Assembly (NCBI RefSeq): GCF_946222985.1
Contig: NZ_CAMIFY010000012.1
Location: 1-58,319 of the forward strand
Reading direction: 5' to 3'
DNA length: 58,319 nucleotides
DNA from: an uncultured Corynebacterium sp.
GTDB lineage: Bacteria > Actinomycetota > Actinomycetes > Mycobacteriales > Mycobacteriaceae
Every line of letters starts with the position of its first letter. Position 1 is the first letter of the stretch. A program made the translations under genes and the position numbers. Below, in pieces: positions 1 to 11,433 of this stretch. The notes beneath the pieces were generated by a model. It ran no database searches, was not told the DNA's origin, and saw only the letters and a list, made by a program, of their open reading frames with translations.

Positions 1-148
1 GCACCCTTGACGGCACCAACCCGGCGGCTCGCTTGCTCCGGTAACACTACACACGACCATCCACGGCGACAAAGCAGCACGTCAAACCCTAAATTCGTGT
101 GATCGCGCCGTCGTCAAGCACGATCGAGGGTCGTCACCCGAACCAAAA

Positions 149-187
149 GGAGCGGGGCGCGGTGCATCGTGCACCACGCCCCGCTCC
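149..187 (-). terminator. Intrinsic terminator of tyrS
   Basis: A near-perfect inverted repeat, with arms 149-166 and 170-187, a 3-nt loop and one internal mismatch, lies just downstream of tyrS. Read on the minus strand the GC-rich stem is followed directly by TTTTGGTT. This closes the long minus-strand block that ends with tyrS. The 148 bases left of it contain no gene I can support. Confidence 0.85.
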
Positions 188-201
188 CCGCACCGGCCGA
201 C

Positions 202-1485
<1,284 letters not shown>

Positions 1486-1533
1486 GAGGGCAATCCTAAC
1501 GTGCCCGGTCGTCGCGGGCGGTTCCGGGCCGGA

Positions 1534-2250
1534 TCAGGCCGCCCCGTCCGCCTTCGGGTGCCGCCGATACGCCGACACGCTCGGCTCCCCGTCGATCCAC
1601 AGCCGCCACGGGCGGTCGGACGCGCCGCGCAATCCGACCCGGGGCCCGCGGCGCACGGTCGCCGCATCCGCCCCGACGGACTGCTCCTCCAGCCGCACCC
1701 GCGACGCGGGGTCGAACAGATCGAGGCCGTAGTCGTCCAAATCAATGCCGAGGGCTTGCCCCAGGTTTCCGGGGCCCCGGGCCAACGAATGCTTTACGAC
1801 GTCTCTCTTCACGCCGCCACCGCCCTCCGACGTCGTATCCCCGCTCTCCCCCTGCGCCGGTCCTCTTCCCGCGGTTCGCCTCCGCACCGCCGCGTCCTCG
1901 CCGTCGAGAATCGCCGCGGCACGCAGCAGCACGCCGCCGCCGACGCCCTCGGGGCCGGCCGTGATGTTCGCACAGAAGTGGATGCCGTAGGAGCGGTACA
2001 CGTACAGGTGCCCCGCGGGCCCGAACATCACGCGATTGCGCGGAGTCGGCCCGGGCCAGGTGTGGGCCCCGGGGTCGGGCCACGGCGAATCCGCCGGCCC
2101 GCCGTAGGCCTCCACCTCGGTGATCCGGGCGCGCAGTCCCTCGCCCGGAACGGCCAACACCCGGCCGAGCAGCGTTTCCGCTGCTTCGGCCGGGTGCCGG
2201 CACAGGTGCGCCCTGGTGATGGCGGCGGGCGAGTCGATCGGGTCGATCAA
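1534..2250 (-). CDS. mpg: DNA-3-methyladenine glycosylase (AAG/MPG family)
   Basis: Base-excision repair enzyme that removes alkylated purines such as 3-methyladenine. The 238-residue protein carries the family core: TEVEAYGG near residue 45, then RNRVMFG and YVYRSYGIHFCAN, and a C-terminal GPRVGL segment. Translation starts with TTG: the upstream Trm112-like gene stops in a TTGA overlap, so the two are translationally coupled. An insertion near residues 122-150 (after AGRGP, rich in Gly/Ser/Thr) separates two conserved blocks and carries a variant of the short interspersed motif described in the findings. The family is certain; the effect of the insertion is unknown. Confidence 0.93.
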   Translation of the reverse strand: MIDPIDSPAAITRAHLCRHPAEAAETLLGRVLAVPGEGLRARITEVEAYGGPADSPWPDPGAHTWPGPTPRNRVMFGPAGHLYVYRSYGIHFCANITAGPEGVGGGVLLRAAAILDGEDAAVRRRTAGRGPAQGESGDTTSEGGGGVKRDVVKHSLARGPGNLGQALGIDLDDYGLDLFDPASRVRLEEQSVGADAATVRRGPRVGLRGASDRPWRLWIDGEPSVSAYRRHPKADGAA

Positions 2251-2420
2251 CGGGGCCAGTCCACCGCCTCGTCGGAAAGCATCACGGGGATGCCGTCCTC
2301 GATCGGGTACGCGATGCCCAAACGCTCGTTGACCAACACCGATTCTTCCTCCAGGTAGGTCAGCGGGCCCTTGTCGCGGGGGCAGGCGAGGATGTCCAGC
2401 AACTTCGGATCGAGGCTCAT
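2247..2420 (-). CDS. Trm112-like / UPF0434 small zinc-ribbon-type protein
   Basis: A 57-residue protein starting MSLDPKLLDILACPRDKG, typical of the Trm112p/UPF0434 family. Eukaryotic and archaeal members are activating partners of methyltransferases; the bacterial role is poorly defined. Only one of the usual cysteines is seen (ACPRDKGPL near residue 13), so metal binding is doubtful. The longer open frame to 2564 reads into the argH 3' end and its extra residues look like out-of-frame sequence, so I place the start at the ATG at 2420; an ATG-like start at 2429 is possible. It lies 10 nt after argH and overlaps mpg by 4 nt. Confidence 0.85.
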   Translation of the reverse strand: MSLDPKLLDILACPRDKGPLTYLEEESVLVNERLGIAYPIEDGIPVMLSDEAVDWPR

Positions 2421-2430
2421 GGACACCATC

Positions 2431-3894
2431 CTAGGACCCGTCGCCGCGCACGGGCGCCTGCGCCCACGCACGGTCCCGGCCCGACGTCTCGCGGACGCGT
2501 CCCAGTTGCTCGGCGACCCGCGCACCGGCGGTGCCGCCGCGGGTGTCGCGCGAGGCCACGGCACCGTCGATGGTGAGCACCTCGCGGACCTCCGGCGTCA
2601 GCGACTCGTGGACGCCGGAGAGCTCCTCGTCGGTCAGCTCGTGCAGGCCCACGCCACGGGACTCGGCGATGCGGACGCACTGGCCCGACGCCTCGTGCGC
2701 GACGCGGAACGGCACGCCCTGACGAACCAGCCACTCGGCCAGGTCCGTGGCCAGCGTGAAACCGGCCGGGGCCAGTTCGCGCATGCGGTCCTCGTGGAAC
2801 GTCAACGTCGCCACCAGGCCGGTCATGGCCGGCAGCAGCAGGGTGAGCTGGGCGACCGAATCGACGATCGGCTCCTTGTCCTCCTGCAGATCGCGGTTGT
2901 ACGCCAGCGGCTGCGCCTTGAGCGTGGCCATCAGCCCCGCGACGTTGCCGATCAACCGGCCCGTCTTGCCGCGCGTGAGCTCCGCGACGTCCGGGTTCTT
3001 CTTCTGCGGCATGATCGACGACCCCGTCGACCATTCGTCGGCCAGCGTGACGTAGCCGAACTCCGGCGTGCACCAGGCGATGATCTCCTCCGCCAGACGC
3101 GACATGTCCACCGCGATCTGCGCCAGGACGTACGCCGTCTCGGCGGCGAAGTCGCGGGAGCTGGTGGCGTCGATGGAGTTGTCGGCCGCCGAATCGAAGC
3201 CGAGCTCGGCGGCGATGGCCTCCGGGTCCAGGTGCAGCGACGATCCCGCCAGCGCACCGGAGCCGTAGGGGCTCACCGCCAGGCGACGGTCGAGATCGCG
3301 CAGGCGCTCGACGTCGCGCAGCAGCGGGTGGGCGTGCGCCAGCAGCTGGTGGGCCAGCAGCACCGGCTGCGCGGCCTGGAAGTGCGTCTTGCCCGGCATG
3401 ATCGCCTCCGGGTGCGCCGACGACTGGTCGGCCAGCGCGTCGACGAGATCGAGCACGCCGGCGGCGATGTCGCGGATCGCGTCGCGGACCCACATGCGGA
3501 ACAGCGTCGCCACCTGGTCGTTGCGGGAACGCCCCGCGCGCAGGCGGCCGCCGACCTCCGGGCCGACGCGGTCGATCAGGCCGCGTTCCATGGCTCCGTG
3601 GACGTCTTCGTCGGACTCTTCCGGGCCGAATTCCCCGGAGGCCACGTCGGCGCCGAGGGAGTCCAGGCCGTCGAGCATGGTGGCGAGGTCCCCGTCGGAA
3701 AGCAGGCCGCGGGAATTGAGCACCTTGGCGTGGGCCTTGGAGGCCAACACGTCGTAGGGCGCGAGCACCCAGTCGAAATGGGTGGACTTGCTCAACGCCG
3801 CCATGGCGTCGGCGGGACCGCCGGCGAATCGGCCGCCCCACAGCGATCCCTCGTTGGTTCCGTGCTTTGCGACGGCCCCGGACTGCTCGGTCAT
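2431..3894 (-). CDS. argH: Argininosuccinate lyase
   Basis: Last step of arginine synthesis: argininosuccinate to arginine and fumarate. The 487-residue protein of the fumarase/aspartase superfamily begins MTEQSGAVAKHG. It shows the signature loop GSSIMPQKKNPD near residue 300 and the SRNDQVATLFRMW block near residue 125. The much longer open frame to 5052 reads the argG region out of frame, so I start at the ATG at 3894, 17 nt after argG. The first 17 or so residues are a variable extension. There the codons for VAKH contain one perfect copy (3863-3875) of the interspersed 13-mer. Confidence 0.96.
   Translation of the reverse strand: MTEQSGAVAKHGTNEGSLWGGRFAGGPADAMAALSKSTHFDWVLAPYDVLASKAHAKVLNSRGLLSDGDLATMLDGLDSLGADVASGEFGPEESDEDVHGAMERGLIDRVGPEVGGRLRAGRSRNDQVATLFRMWVRDAIRDIAAGVLDLVDALADQSSAHPEAIMPGKTHFQAAQPVLLAHQLLAHAHPLLRDVERLRDLDRRLAVSPYGSGALAGSSLHLDPEAIAAELGFDSAADNSIDATSSRDFAAETAYVLAQIAVDMSRLAEEIIAWCTPEFGYVTLADEWSTGSSIMPQKKNPDVAELTRGKTGRLIGNVAGLMATLKAQPLAYNRDLQEDKEPIVDSVAQLTLLLPAMTGLVATLTFHEDRMRELAPAGFTLATDLAEWLVRQGVPFRVAHEASGQCVRIAESRGVGLHELTDEELSGVHESLTPEVREVLTIDGAVASRDTRGGTAGARVAEQLGRVRETSGRDRAWAQAPVRGDGS
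3863..3875 (-). repeat. Interspersed 13-mer CCGTCGCAAAGCA, copy 1
   Basis: Perfect copy inside the variable N-terminal codons of argH. See the finding on this motif. Confidence 0.9.
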
Positions 3895-3911
3895 GTGCTG
3901 GTCGCTCCTAA

Positions 3912-5111
3912 TCAGAGGTTGAAGTCGCGCTTGGCGGCCATCTTCGACGACAGGCCGTGCAGCTCGACGAAACCGCGGGCCAGCGTCTGATCGAAGGTGT
4001 CGCCCTCGTCGTACGTCGCCAGGTTGAAGTCGTAGAGCGACGTGTTGGAACGACGGCCGTTGACGTTGCAGTTGCCGGCGTGCATGGTCATGCGGATGTC
4101 GCCGGAGACGCCCTTCTGCGACTCGTCGATGAAGGTGTCCAGGGCGCGCTTGAGCGGCGAGAACCACAGGCCGTCGTAGACCAGCTCGGACCACTTGCCC
4201 TCGACGCCGCGCTTGTAGCGGGCCAGCTCGCGCTCGACGGTGACGTCCTCCAGCGCGGTGTGGGCCGTCATCAGGGCGATGGCGCCCGGGGCCTCGTAGA
4301 TCTCGCGGGACTTGATGCCCACGAGGCGGTCCTCGACCATGTCCAGGCGACCGACGCCCTGGGCGCCGGCGCGACGGTTCATCTCCTCGACGGCCTCGAG
4401 CATCGACACCGGCTTGCCGTCGATGGCCACCGGCTTGCCGTCCTCGAACGAGATGATGACCTCGTCCGGGGAGTTGAAGTTCAGGGTCGGGTCCTCGGTG
4501 TAGGCGTAGACGTCCTTGGTCGGGGCGTTCCACAGGTCCTCGAGGTAGCCGGTCTCGACGGCGCGGCCCCACAGGTTCTGGTCGATGGAGAACGGCGACG
4601 ACTTCGACTGCTCGATCGGGATGTCGTTCTTCTCGGCGAAGGCGATGGCCTTGTCGCGGGTCCAGGCGTAGTCGCGGGCCGGGGCGATGATCTTCAGGTC
4701 CGGGGCGGTGTTGGAGAAGCCGACCTCGAAGCGGACCTGGTCGTTGCCCTTGCCCGTGCAGCCGTGGGCGACGTGGGTGCCGCCGTGGTCCTTGGCCGCC
4801 TGCGCCATGTGCTTGACGATCAGCGGGCGCGACAGCGCGGAGACCAGCGGGTACTGCTTCATGTACAGCGCGTTGGCCTTGATGGCCGGCAGGCAGTACT
4901 CCTCGGCGAACTCGTCGCGGGCATCGACGATGACCGACTCGACGGCGCCGGCGTCGAGCGCGCGCTGGCGGATCGACTCCATGTCCTCGCCGCCCTGTCC
5001 GACGTCGATGGACACGGCGACGACCTCGGCGCCGGTCTCCTGCTTCATCCACTCGATGGCGACGGTGGTGTCGAGGCCGCCGGAGTAGGCGAGAATGACC
5101 CGATCAGTCAT
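3912..5111 (-). CDS. argG: Argininosuccinate synthase
   Basis: Joins citrulline and aspartate using ATP to give argininosuccinate. The 399 residues match the usual length. The PP-loop motif AYSGGLDTTVAI is near the N-terminus, and HGCTGKGNDQVRFE near residue 115 and ARDYAWTRDKAI near residue 145 form substrate-binding regions. It starts with ATG 41 nt after argR and is followed by argH, so it is an internal gene of the argCJBDFRGH operon. The 41-nt gap could hold a secondary promoter, but I see none that is convincing. Confidence 0.97.
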   Translation of the reverse strand: MTDRVILAYSGGLDTTVAIEWMKQETGAEVVAVSIDVGQGGEDMESIRQRALDAGAVESVIVDARDEFAEEYCLPAIKANALYMKQYPLVSALSRPLIVKHMAQAAKDHGGTHVAHGCTGKGNDQVRFEVGFSNTAPDLKIIAPARDYAWTRDKAIAFAEKNDIPIEQSKSSPFSIDQNLWGRAVETGYLEDLWNAPTKDVYAYTEDPTLNFNSPDEVIISFEDGKPVAIDGKPVSMLEAVEEMNRRAGAQGVGRLDMVEDRLVGIKSREIYEAPGAIALMTAHTALEDVTVERELARYKRGVEGKWSELVYDGLWFSPLKRALDTFIDESQKGVSGDIRMTMHAGNCNVNGRRSNTSLYDFNLATYDEGDTFDQTLARGFVELHGLSSKMAAKRDFNL

Positions 5112-5152
5112 GGGGGTTCGCTCCTTCTGGGAAGTTGTGATTCTTGTCGATT

Positions 5153-5638
5153 CTACTGCCCGGCGTCGCCGGACAAGCGCCGGGCCAGATCCGCCCCGCT
5201 GAGGGGCTGCCGGGCCAGGCAGAAGATGGTGTCGTCGCCGGCGATGGTGCCGGCGATGTCGGGCAGGCCCGCGCGGTCTATGACGCTGGCCAGGTATTGC
5301 GCCGCACCGGGCGGGGTGCGCAGCACGGCGATGGTTCCGGAGTGATCCGCGGCGACGAGCAGCTCGTCGAGGACGCGGCGCATGCGGGCCACCGCTCCCC
5401 TGCCGGCGGCGAGGCCGTCGGCGTCGCCGTCGAGGACGTACCGGGCCGGCGCGTCCGCGTCTTCGCGGATCTTGCGGGCGCCGAGTTCGTCGAGGTCCCG
5501 CGACAGCGTGGCCTGGGCGATGTCGATGCCCTCCGCCGCCAGCAGCCCCGCCAGTTCGACCTGGCTGGAGATCCGCCGCCGACGCAGCAGGTCGGCGATG
5601 CGCGCCTGCCGCGCGGTGCGGGAACCGGGGATGGTCAT
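5153..5638 (-). CDS. argR: Arginine repressor
   Basis: Arginine-dependent hexameric DNA-binding regulator of arginine genes. Of 161 residues, the N-terminal part is a winged helix-turn-helix with TLSRDLDELGARKIR near residues 43-57. The C-terminal oligomerisation and arginine-binding domain has GTIAGDDTIFCL near residue 130. The start ATG overlaps the argF stop (ATGA), and the longer frame upstream is argF read out of frame. Placing the repressor inside the operon it controls suggests autoregulation. A candidate operator lies upstream of argC at 11415-11433. Confidence 0.95.
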   Translation of the reverse strand: MTIPGSRTARQARIADLLRRRRISSQVELAGLLAAEGIDIAQATLSRDLDELGARKIREDADAPARYVLDGDADGLAAGRGAVARMRRVLDELLVAADHSGTIAVLRTPPGAAQYLASVIDRAGLPDIAGTIAGDDTIFCLARQPLSGADLARRLSGDAGQ

Positions 5639-6609
5639 CGTGCGTCCGCTTCCCCGCCGCCGTGCTCCAGCAGCCACGTCAGCAGCGCGTTCTGGGCGTG
5701 CATGCGGTTTTCCGCCTCGTCGAGGACGACCGACGCGGGGCCGTCGATGACCTCGGCGGTGACTTCGTTGCCGCGGTAGGCCGGCAGGCAGTGCATGAAG
5801 ATCGCGCCGTCGTTGGCCTTCGCCATGAGCTCGGCGTTGACCTGGTACGGCACGAACGGGGTGCGGCGGTCGAGGCCGTCGTCCTCCTGGCCCATCGACA
5901 CCCACGTGTCGGTGAGCACCACGTCGGCGCCGGCGATGGCCTCGTCGACGTCGGCGGTGACGGCGACCGTCGCACCGGTGTCGGCGGCGACCGTGCGGGC
6001 GCGTTCGACGAAGCGCTCCTCCGGCTGGAAGTCCTCCGGCGCGCAGATGGTCACGTCCAGGCCCGCGACGGCGAAGCCGACGAGGTAGGAGTTGGCCATG
6101 TTGTTGGCGCCGTCGCCGAAGTAGACGGCCTTGCGCCCGCGCAGGCCCGCCTGGCCCTCGTCCGGGCAGAGGTTCTCGATGATCGTCTGCAGGTCCGCGA
6201 GGATCTGGCACGGGTGGAAGTCGTCGGACAGCGCGTTGACGACGGGCACCGTGGCCGTTTCGGTCATCGCCTCCAGCCCGGACTGCGCGTAGGTGCGCCA
6301 CACGATCGCCGAGACGAACCGCGACAGCACCGCGGCGGTGTCCTGGTACGTTTCGCCCTTGCCCATCTGCGAGGAGCCGGTGTCGACGACGATGGCGTTG
6401 CCGCCCAGGGCCGCGATGCCCGCGTCGAAGGAAAAGCGGGTGCGGGTGGAGGTCTTGTCGAACAGGACCGCCACGGACTGCGGTCCCGCCAGCGGTCGCC
6501 TGGAGTACGGGTCGGCTTTGAGCGTCGCCGCCAGTGCGAGCACCTCGGCCTGTTCGGCCGGGGTCAGGTCGTCGTCCGCGAGGAAGTGTCGGATGGTCAC
6601 CGTCGTCAC
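5635..6609 (-). CDS. argF: Ornithine carbamoyltransferase
   Basis: Makes citrulline from ornithine and carbamoyl phosphate. The 324-residue protein has the carbamoyl-phosphate loop STRTRFSF near residue 54, HPCQILADLQT near residue 133, the ornithine-side region around TWVSMGQE, and MHCLPAYRGNEV near residue 270. It overlaps argR by 4 nt downstream. Unlike most junctions of this operon it is separated from argD upstream by a 91-nt gap, which holds a perfect copy of the interspersed 13-mer and a short hairpin. Confidence 0.97.
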   Translation of the reverse strand: MTTVTIRHFLADDDLTPAEQAEVLALAATLKADPYSRRPLAGPQSVAVLFDKTSTRTRFSFDAGIAALGGNAIVVDTGSSQMGKGETYQDTAAVLSRFVSAIVWRTYAQSGLEAMTETATVPVVNALSDDFHPCQILADLQTIIENLCPDEGQAGLRGRKAVYFGDGANNMANSYLVGFAVAGLDVTICAPEDFQPEERFVERARTVAADTGATVAVTADVDEAIAGADVVLTDTWVSMGQEDDGLDRRTPFVPYQVNAELMAKANDGAIFMHCLPAYRGNEVTAEVIDGPASVVLDEAENRMHAQNALLTWLLEHGGGEADAR

Positions 6610-6700
6610 GGCTCCTTTCTTGAAGTGTTCTTCGGTGCTTCTGCGTCGGTCGCCGCGCGGTGCGGCGGCGAGTGCTTTGCGACGGTGCCGTCGCCGGCGG
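6610..6700 (-). other. argD-argF spacer with hairpin and interspersed motif
   Basis: A 91-nt gap inside an operon whose genes otherwise overlap or lie within 70 nt of each other. In the transcribed direction it contains GCGACGG-CA-CCGTCGC, a 7-bp stem with a tiny loop, whose right arm runs into the 13-mer CCGTCGCAAAGCA (6673-6685). No T-run follows, so it is not a classical terminator. It may be a processing or mRNA stability element. Confidence 0.5.
6673..6685 (-). repeat. Interspersed 13-mer CCGTCGCAAAGCA, copy 2
   Basis: Perfect copy in the argD-argF spacer, forming the 3' arm of a short hairpin. Confidence 0.9.
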
Positions 6701-7902
<1,202 letters not shown>

Positions 7903-7906
<4 letters not shown>

Positions 7907-9045
7907 CGGGGGTTCTCCTCGGAATTATTGGTGGAGTCAGCGTTGGAGTTGGAGTCAGCGTTGGAGTTGGAGTCAGCGTTGGAGTTGGAGTCGGCGTCGG
8001 TGTCGGACAGTTCCGCGGCGGCGTCGGCGGCGGAGCCGGATGCGGTGGCGGACCGGGCGTCGGCCTCGGCCTCGTCTCGGGCGCGGGCGTCGTCCTCCAT
8101 CGCGGCGCGCAGTGCGCGCGCCCCGGGATCGTCGCCCAGCGTCCCGTCTCCCGGGCGCACCATCGTGCCGATGCCACCGGCGGTGAGCAACTCCAGCAGG
8201 ACCGAGTGCGGCTGGCGGCCGTCGATGACGTGGGCGGCCTCGACGCCCGAGTCGACGGCGCCGAGGCAGGACTCCATCTTCGGGATCATGCCGGCGTCGA
8301 GGGTCGGCACGATGTCGCGCAGTTCGTCGGCGGAGATCTGCGACACCAGGGAGCCCTTGTCGGGCCAGTCGGTGTACAGGCCCTCGACGTTGGTGAGGAT
8401 GACGAGACGCTCGGCGCCCAGCGCCGCGGCCAGTGCCCCGGCGGCGGTGTCGGCGTTGACGTTGTAGATCTCGCCGTCGGCGCCCGGGGCGATGGTGGAG
8501 ACGACGGGGATGCGCCCGGCGTCGATCAGGTCGAACAAGGACTCCGACTTGACTTCGACGATGTCGCCGACGAGGCCGATGTCGGTGGGCACGCCCCCGA
8601 CGTCGACCATGCGCTTTTCGGCGCGGAACAGGCCGGCGTCCTCGCCGGAGGTGCCCACGGCCAGCGGGCCGTGCGCGTTGATCAGGCCGACGAGCTCGCG
8701 GCCGACCTGGCCGAAGAGGACCATGCGGACGATCTCCATCACCTCGGGCGTCGTCACCCGGAAGCCGCCGCGGAACTCGCCGTCGAGCCCGAGCCGGCGC
8801 AGCATCGCCGAGATCTGCGGGCCGCCGCCGTGGACGACGACGGGCTTGATGCCGACGGTGCGCAGGAACACCATGTCGCGCGCGAAGGCCGCCTTGAGGC
8901 CGTCGTCGATCATCGCGTTGCCGCCGTACTTGATCACCACGATCTTGTCGCGGTGGTGCTGCAGCCACGGCAACGCCTCCGCGAGGACGTGCGCGCGCTG
9001 TTCGGCGGTCAGGTCTTCGGTGAGATCTCCGGTCATCGGATCCAT
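7903..9045 (-). CDS. argB: Acetylglutamate kinase with repetitive C-terminal extension
   Basis: Phosphorylates N-acetylglutamate, usually the arginine-feedback-controlled step. The kinase core (residues about 1-300) has VIKYGGNAMID near residue 36, VVVHGGGPQIS near residue 70 and the RMVDVGGVPTDIGLVGD region. At 380 residues it is about 80 longer than typical ArgB. The excess is an Ala/Asp/Glu-rich segment followed by tandem DSNSNA units encoded by three perfect 18-bp repeats just before the stop. The tail probably lies outside the fold, but it could alter oligomer contacts or stability. It overlaps argD by 4 nt. Confidence 0.95.
7933..7986 (-). repeat. 18-bp tandem repeat (three perfect copies) in the argB 3' end
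   Basis: Three head-to-tail copies of an 18-bp unit (GGAGTCAGCGTTGGAGTT on the plus strand) start at 7933, 7951 and 7969, with a partial fourth from 7987. The period is a multiple of three, so each copy adds DSNSNA-type residues without a frameshift. Such arrays can change copy number by strand slippage. Confidence 0.95.
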
Positions 9046-9115
9046 GTCGTGGACCTCCTTCTTCCGGTCTGTGATGGGCCGTGGGTCGTCGTGGACGGGG
9101 ACGGGTGGGCCGGCG

Positions 9116-10345
9116 TCAGGTCGAGTAGGCCGAGTTGATGTGGACGTAGTCGTGCGACAGGTCCGTGGTGCGCACCGTCGCCGATCGTCCGTCGCCGGTG
9201 CCGAGGTCGACTTCGACGTGGACGTCGGTGCCGGACAGATCCACGTCGCGGGCGTCCGGGGTGCCGCCGGTGTCGCGGCAGACGACGTGGCCGTTGAACG
9301 ACACGGTGATGTGCTCGGGGTCCATCGCCACGGGTGCGACGCCGACGGCGGCCAGCACGCGGCCCCAGTTGGGGTCGGAGCCGAACATCGCGCACTTGAA
9401 AAGGTTGTCGCGCCCGATCATGCGGGCGGCGACCAGCGCGTCGTCTTCGCCACCGGTGCCGGTGACGGTGATGGCGACCCGCTTGGTCACTCCCTCGGCG
9501 TCGCCCTGCATCTGCGCGGCGATGGAATCGCACACGGCGCGCACGGCGGCGTCGAGCTCTCCCTGCGTGGGCGTGACGCCGGAGGCGCCGGAGGCCAGCA
9601 GCAGCACCGTGTCGTTGGTCGAGGTGGAGCCGTCGATGTCGAGGCGGTTGAACGTCTCCTCGGAGGCCGCCGCGATCGCGGCGTGCGCCATCTCGGGGGT
9701 GACGTCGGCGTCGGTGGTCAGCACGCCGAGCATCGTGGCCATCGACGGGCTGATCATGCCCACGCCCTTGCCCATCGCGCCGACGGTGAATCCGTCGCCG
9801 CGGAACACCGCCTGCTTGTCGACGAGGTCGGTGGTCATGATGGCCGTGGCCGCCGCCGTCGCCCCCGCCGGCTCGGCGGTCAGGGCGCCGACCAGGGGGG
9901 CGATGCCGCCGAGGATCGTGTCCATCGGCAGGCGGTCGCCGATGAGGCCGGTGGAGCAGACGCCGATGTCGGTGATCGGCACGCCGAACTCGTCGGACAG
10001 CGCCGCGCAGCTGGCCAGGGCGTCCTCGACGCCGGGCCGGCCGTTGCACGCGTTGGCGTTGCCGGAGTTGAGCAGCACGGCGGTCAGGGCGCCGTCGGCG
10101 ACGTGGTCGCGGGTGACGGTCACGGGAGCCGCCTGCACGCGATTGCGGGTGAACACCGCCGCGGCGGTCTTCGTCGGGCCGTCGTTGACGATCAACGCCA
10201 TGTCCGGATTGCCGCTGGCCTTGATGCCGGCGGTGACGCCGGAGGCGCGGAAGCCCCGGGGCGCGGTGACGCCGCCGGATTCCGGGCCGGTCTCGACGGT
10301 GCCGCCGACGGTCGGGTCGGCGACGGAGAAGTTCGCGTCGGTCAC
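9116..10345 (-). CDS. argJ: Bifunctional glutamate N-acetyltransferase / ornithine acetyltransferase
   Basis: Recycles the acetyl group from acetylornithine to glutamate. ArgJ precursors cleave themselves into alpha and beta chains at a conserved Ala-Thr bond. Here the site lies in GKGVGMISPSMATMLG near residue 190, with Thr as the new N-terminal nucleophile. The start is GTG overlapping the argC stop (GTGA), which gives 409 residues; the longer frame upstream is argC sequence out of frame. No argA or argE is present in the window, which fits a cyclic pathway that relies on ArgJ. I cannot tell from sequence whether it also uses acetyl-CoA. Confidence 0.95.
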   Translation of the reverse strand: MTDANFSVADPTVGGTVETGPESGGVTAPRGFRASGVTAGIKASGNPDMALIVNDGPTKTAAAVFTRNRVQAAPVTVTRDHVADGALTAVLLNSGNANACNGRPGVEDALASCAALSDEFGVPITDIGVCSTGLIGDRLPMDTILGGIAPLVGALTAEPAGATAAATAIMTTDLVDKQAVFRGDGFTVGAMGKGVGMISPSMATMLGVLTTDADVTPEMAHAAIAAASEETFNRLDIDGSTSTNDTVLLLASGASGVTPTQGELDAAVRAVCDSIAAQMQGDAEGVTKRVAITVTGTGGEDDALVAARMIGRDNLFKCAMFGSDPNWGRVLAAVGVAPVAMDPEHITVSFNGHVVCRDTGGTPDARDVDLSGTDVHVEVDLGTGDGRSATVRTTDLSHDYVHINSAYST

Positions 10346-11400
10346 GGTGCGACACCCGCCAGGGGCAGGCCCGCGGTTTCCGGCTGGCCGAAGATGAGGT
10401 TCATGCACTGCACGGCCGCGCCGCCGGTGCCCTTGGTCAGGTTGTCGATCACCGAGGTGATCAGCAGACGGCCGGCGCGCTCGTCGACCTCGACCTGCAC
10501 CTGCACGAGATTGGACCCGATGACGGACTTCGTCTGCGGCTGGATCCCCTCGCCGAGCAGCTGCACGAACGGCTCGTCGGCGAAGGTTTCCGCGTAGGCC
10601 TCGCGGGCCGAACCGGTGGTCACCGTCGCTCCCGACAACGGTGCGGTGGCCGTGGTGAGGATGCCGCGCGCGGTCGGCGCGAGCACCGGGGTGAAGCTGA
10701 CGTTGACGTCGGCGGCGAAGGGCAGGAGGTTCTGCCGAAACTCTGCGGTGTGACGGTGCCGGCCGGCGGTGTTGTACGCCTTCAGGCTGCCCATGACCTC
10801 CGAACCCAGCATCGGCACCGCCGCCTTCTTGCCGGCGCCCGACGTTCCGGTGACGGAGACGACCGAGAAATCGGGGACGACCAGATTCGACGTCAGCGAC
10901 GGGAACAGCGCGATGGTCGCGCCCGTCGGAAAGCAACCCGGGACCGCGACGCGGGTCGACTCCTTGATCCGATCGCGCTGGCCCGGCATCTCGGGGATGC
11001 CGTAGGTCCAGCTGCCGGCATGGTCGGAGCCGTAGTAGTGCTTCCACTCGTCGGGATCGGTCAACCGGAAATCGGCGCCGCAGTCGATGATCGCGACGTC
11101 GTCGCCGAGCTCGGCGGCGATGGCGGCCGAATGACCGTGCGGCAACCCGAGGAAGACGACGTCGTGTCCGGCCAACGTGTCGCCGTTGGTCTCCTCGATG
11201 CGCCGATCCGCCAGCGGGGCGAGGTGCGGCATGACGTCGCCCACGCGGGCACCGGCGTTGGACGCCCCGGTCAGGGCGCCGATGGTCAGTTCACCGGACA
11301 GGTAAGCGGGGTGCGAAAGAAGCAGCCGGAGGATCTCTCCTCCGGCATATCCCGTCGCTCCCGCGATCGCCACTGAAATGCTCATGCGGCCATTCAACAC
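10342..11400 (-). CDS. argC: N-acetyl-gamma-glutamyl-phosphate reductase
   Basis: NADPH-dependent reduction of N-acetylglutamyl phosphate to the semialdehyde. The Rossmann motif AIAGATGYAGGEILRLL is at the N-terminus, and the catalytic cysteine is in VAVPGCFPTGATIA near residue 155. At 352 residues it matches the family. I chose the GTG at 11400 because GGAG lies 9 nt upstream; the in-frame ATG at 11385 (MSISVAIAG) is an equally plausible start by homology. It is the first gene of the arginine operon, 92 bp after pheT. Confidence 0.95.
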   Translation of the reverse strand: MLNGRMSISVAIAGATGYAGGEILRLLLSHPAYLSGELTIGALTGASNAGARVGDVMPHLAPLADRRIEETNGDTLAGHDVVFLGLPHGHSAAIAAELGDDVAIIDCGADFRLTDPDEWKHYYGSDHAGSWTYGIPEMPGQRDRIKESTRVAVPGCFPTGATIALFPSLTSNLVVPDFSVVSVTGTSGAGKKAAVPMLGSEVMGSLKAYNTAGRHRHTAEFRQNLLPFAADVNVSFTPVLAPTARGILTTATAPLSGATVTTGSAREAYAETFADEPFVQLLGEGIQPQTKSVIGSNLVQVQVEVDERAGRLLITSVIDNLTKGTGGAAVQCMNLIFGQPETAGLPLAGVAP

Positions 11401-11414
11401 GTCTATTCACTCCG

Positions 11415-11433
11415 TTGCAAGTTATTCATTGCA
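11415..11433. promoter_or_regulatory. Candidate ArgR operator (ARG box) upstream of argC
   Basis: The inverted repeat TGCAA-N8-TTGCA lies 15 bp before the argC start in a locally AT-rich patch containing TGAATA/TATTCA-type half-sites, the flavour of known ARG boxes (TGAAT and ATTCA cores). ArgR is encoded in the same operon. The assignment rests on position and half-site similarity only. Confidence 0.5.

Noticed and set aside
1..148. Possible start of an rRNA operon or another gene at the left edge
   Set aside because: The 148 bases hold no recognisable rRNA, tRNA or coding sequence, and the weak TTGACG and TAACAC hexamers are badly spaced.
2431..5052. An 873-codon minus-strand open frame spanning argH and argG
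   Set aside because: Only its C-terminal 487 codons encode argH; the upstream half is argG read in the wrong frame and is Arg/Gly-rich noise typical of high-GC shadow frames.
7933..7986. Tandem repeat considered as a CRISPR or regulatory iteron array
   Set aside because: The units are directly adjacent without spacers, in frame, and lie within the argB coding sequence.
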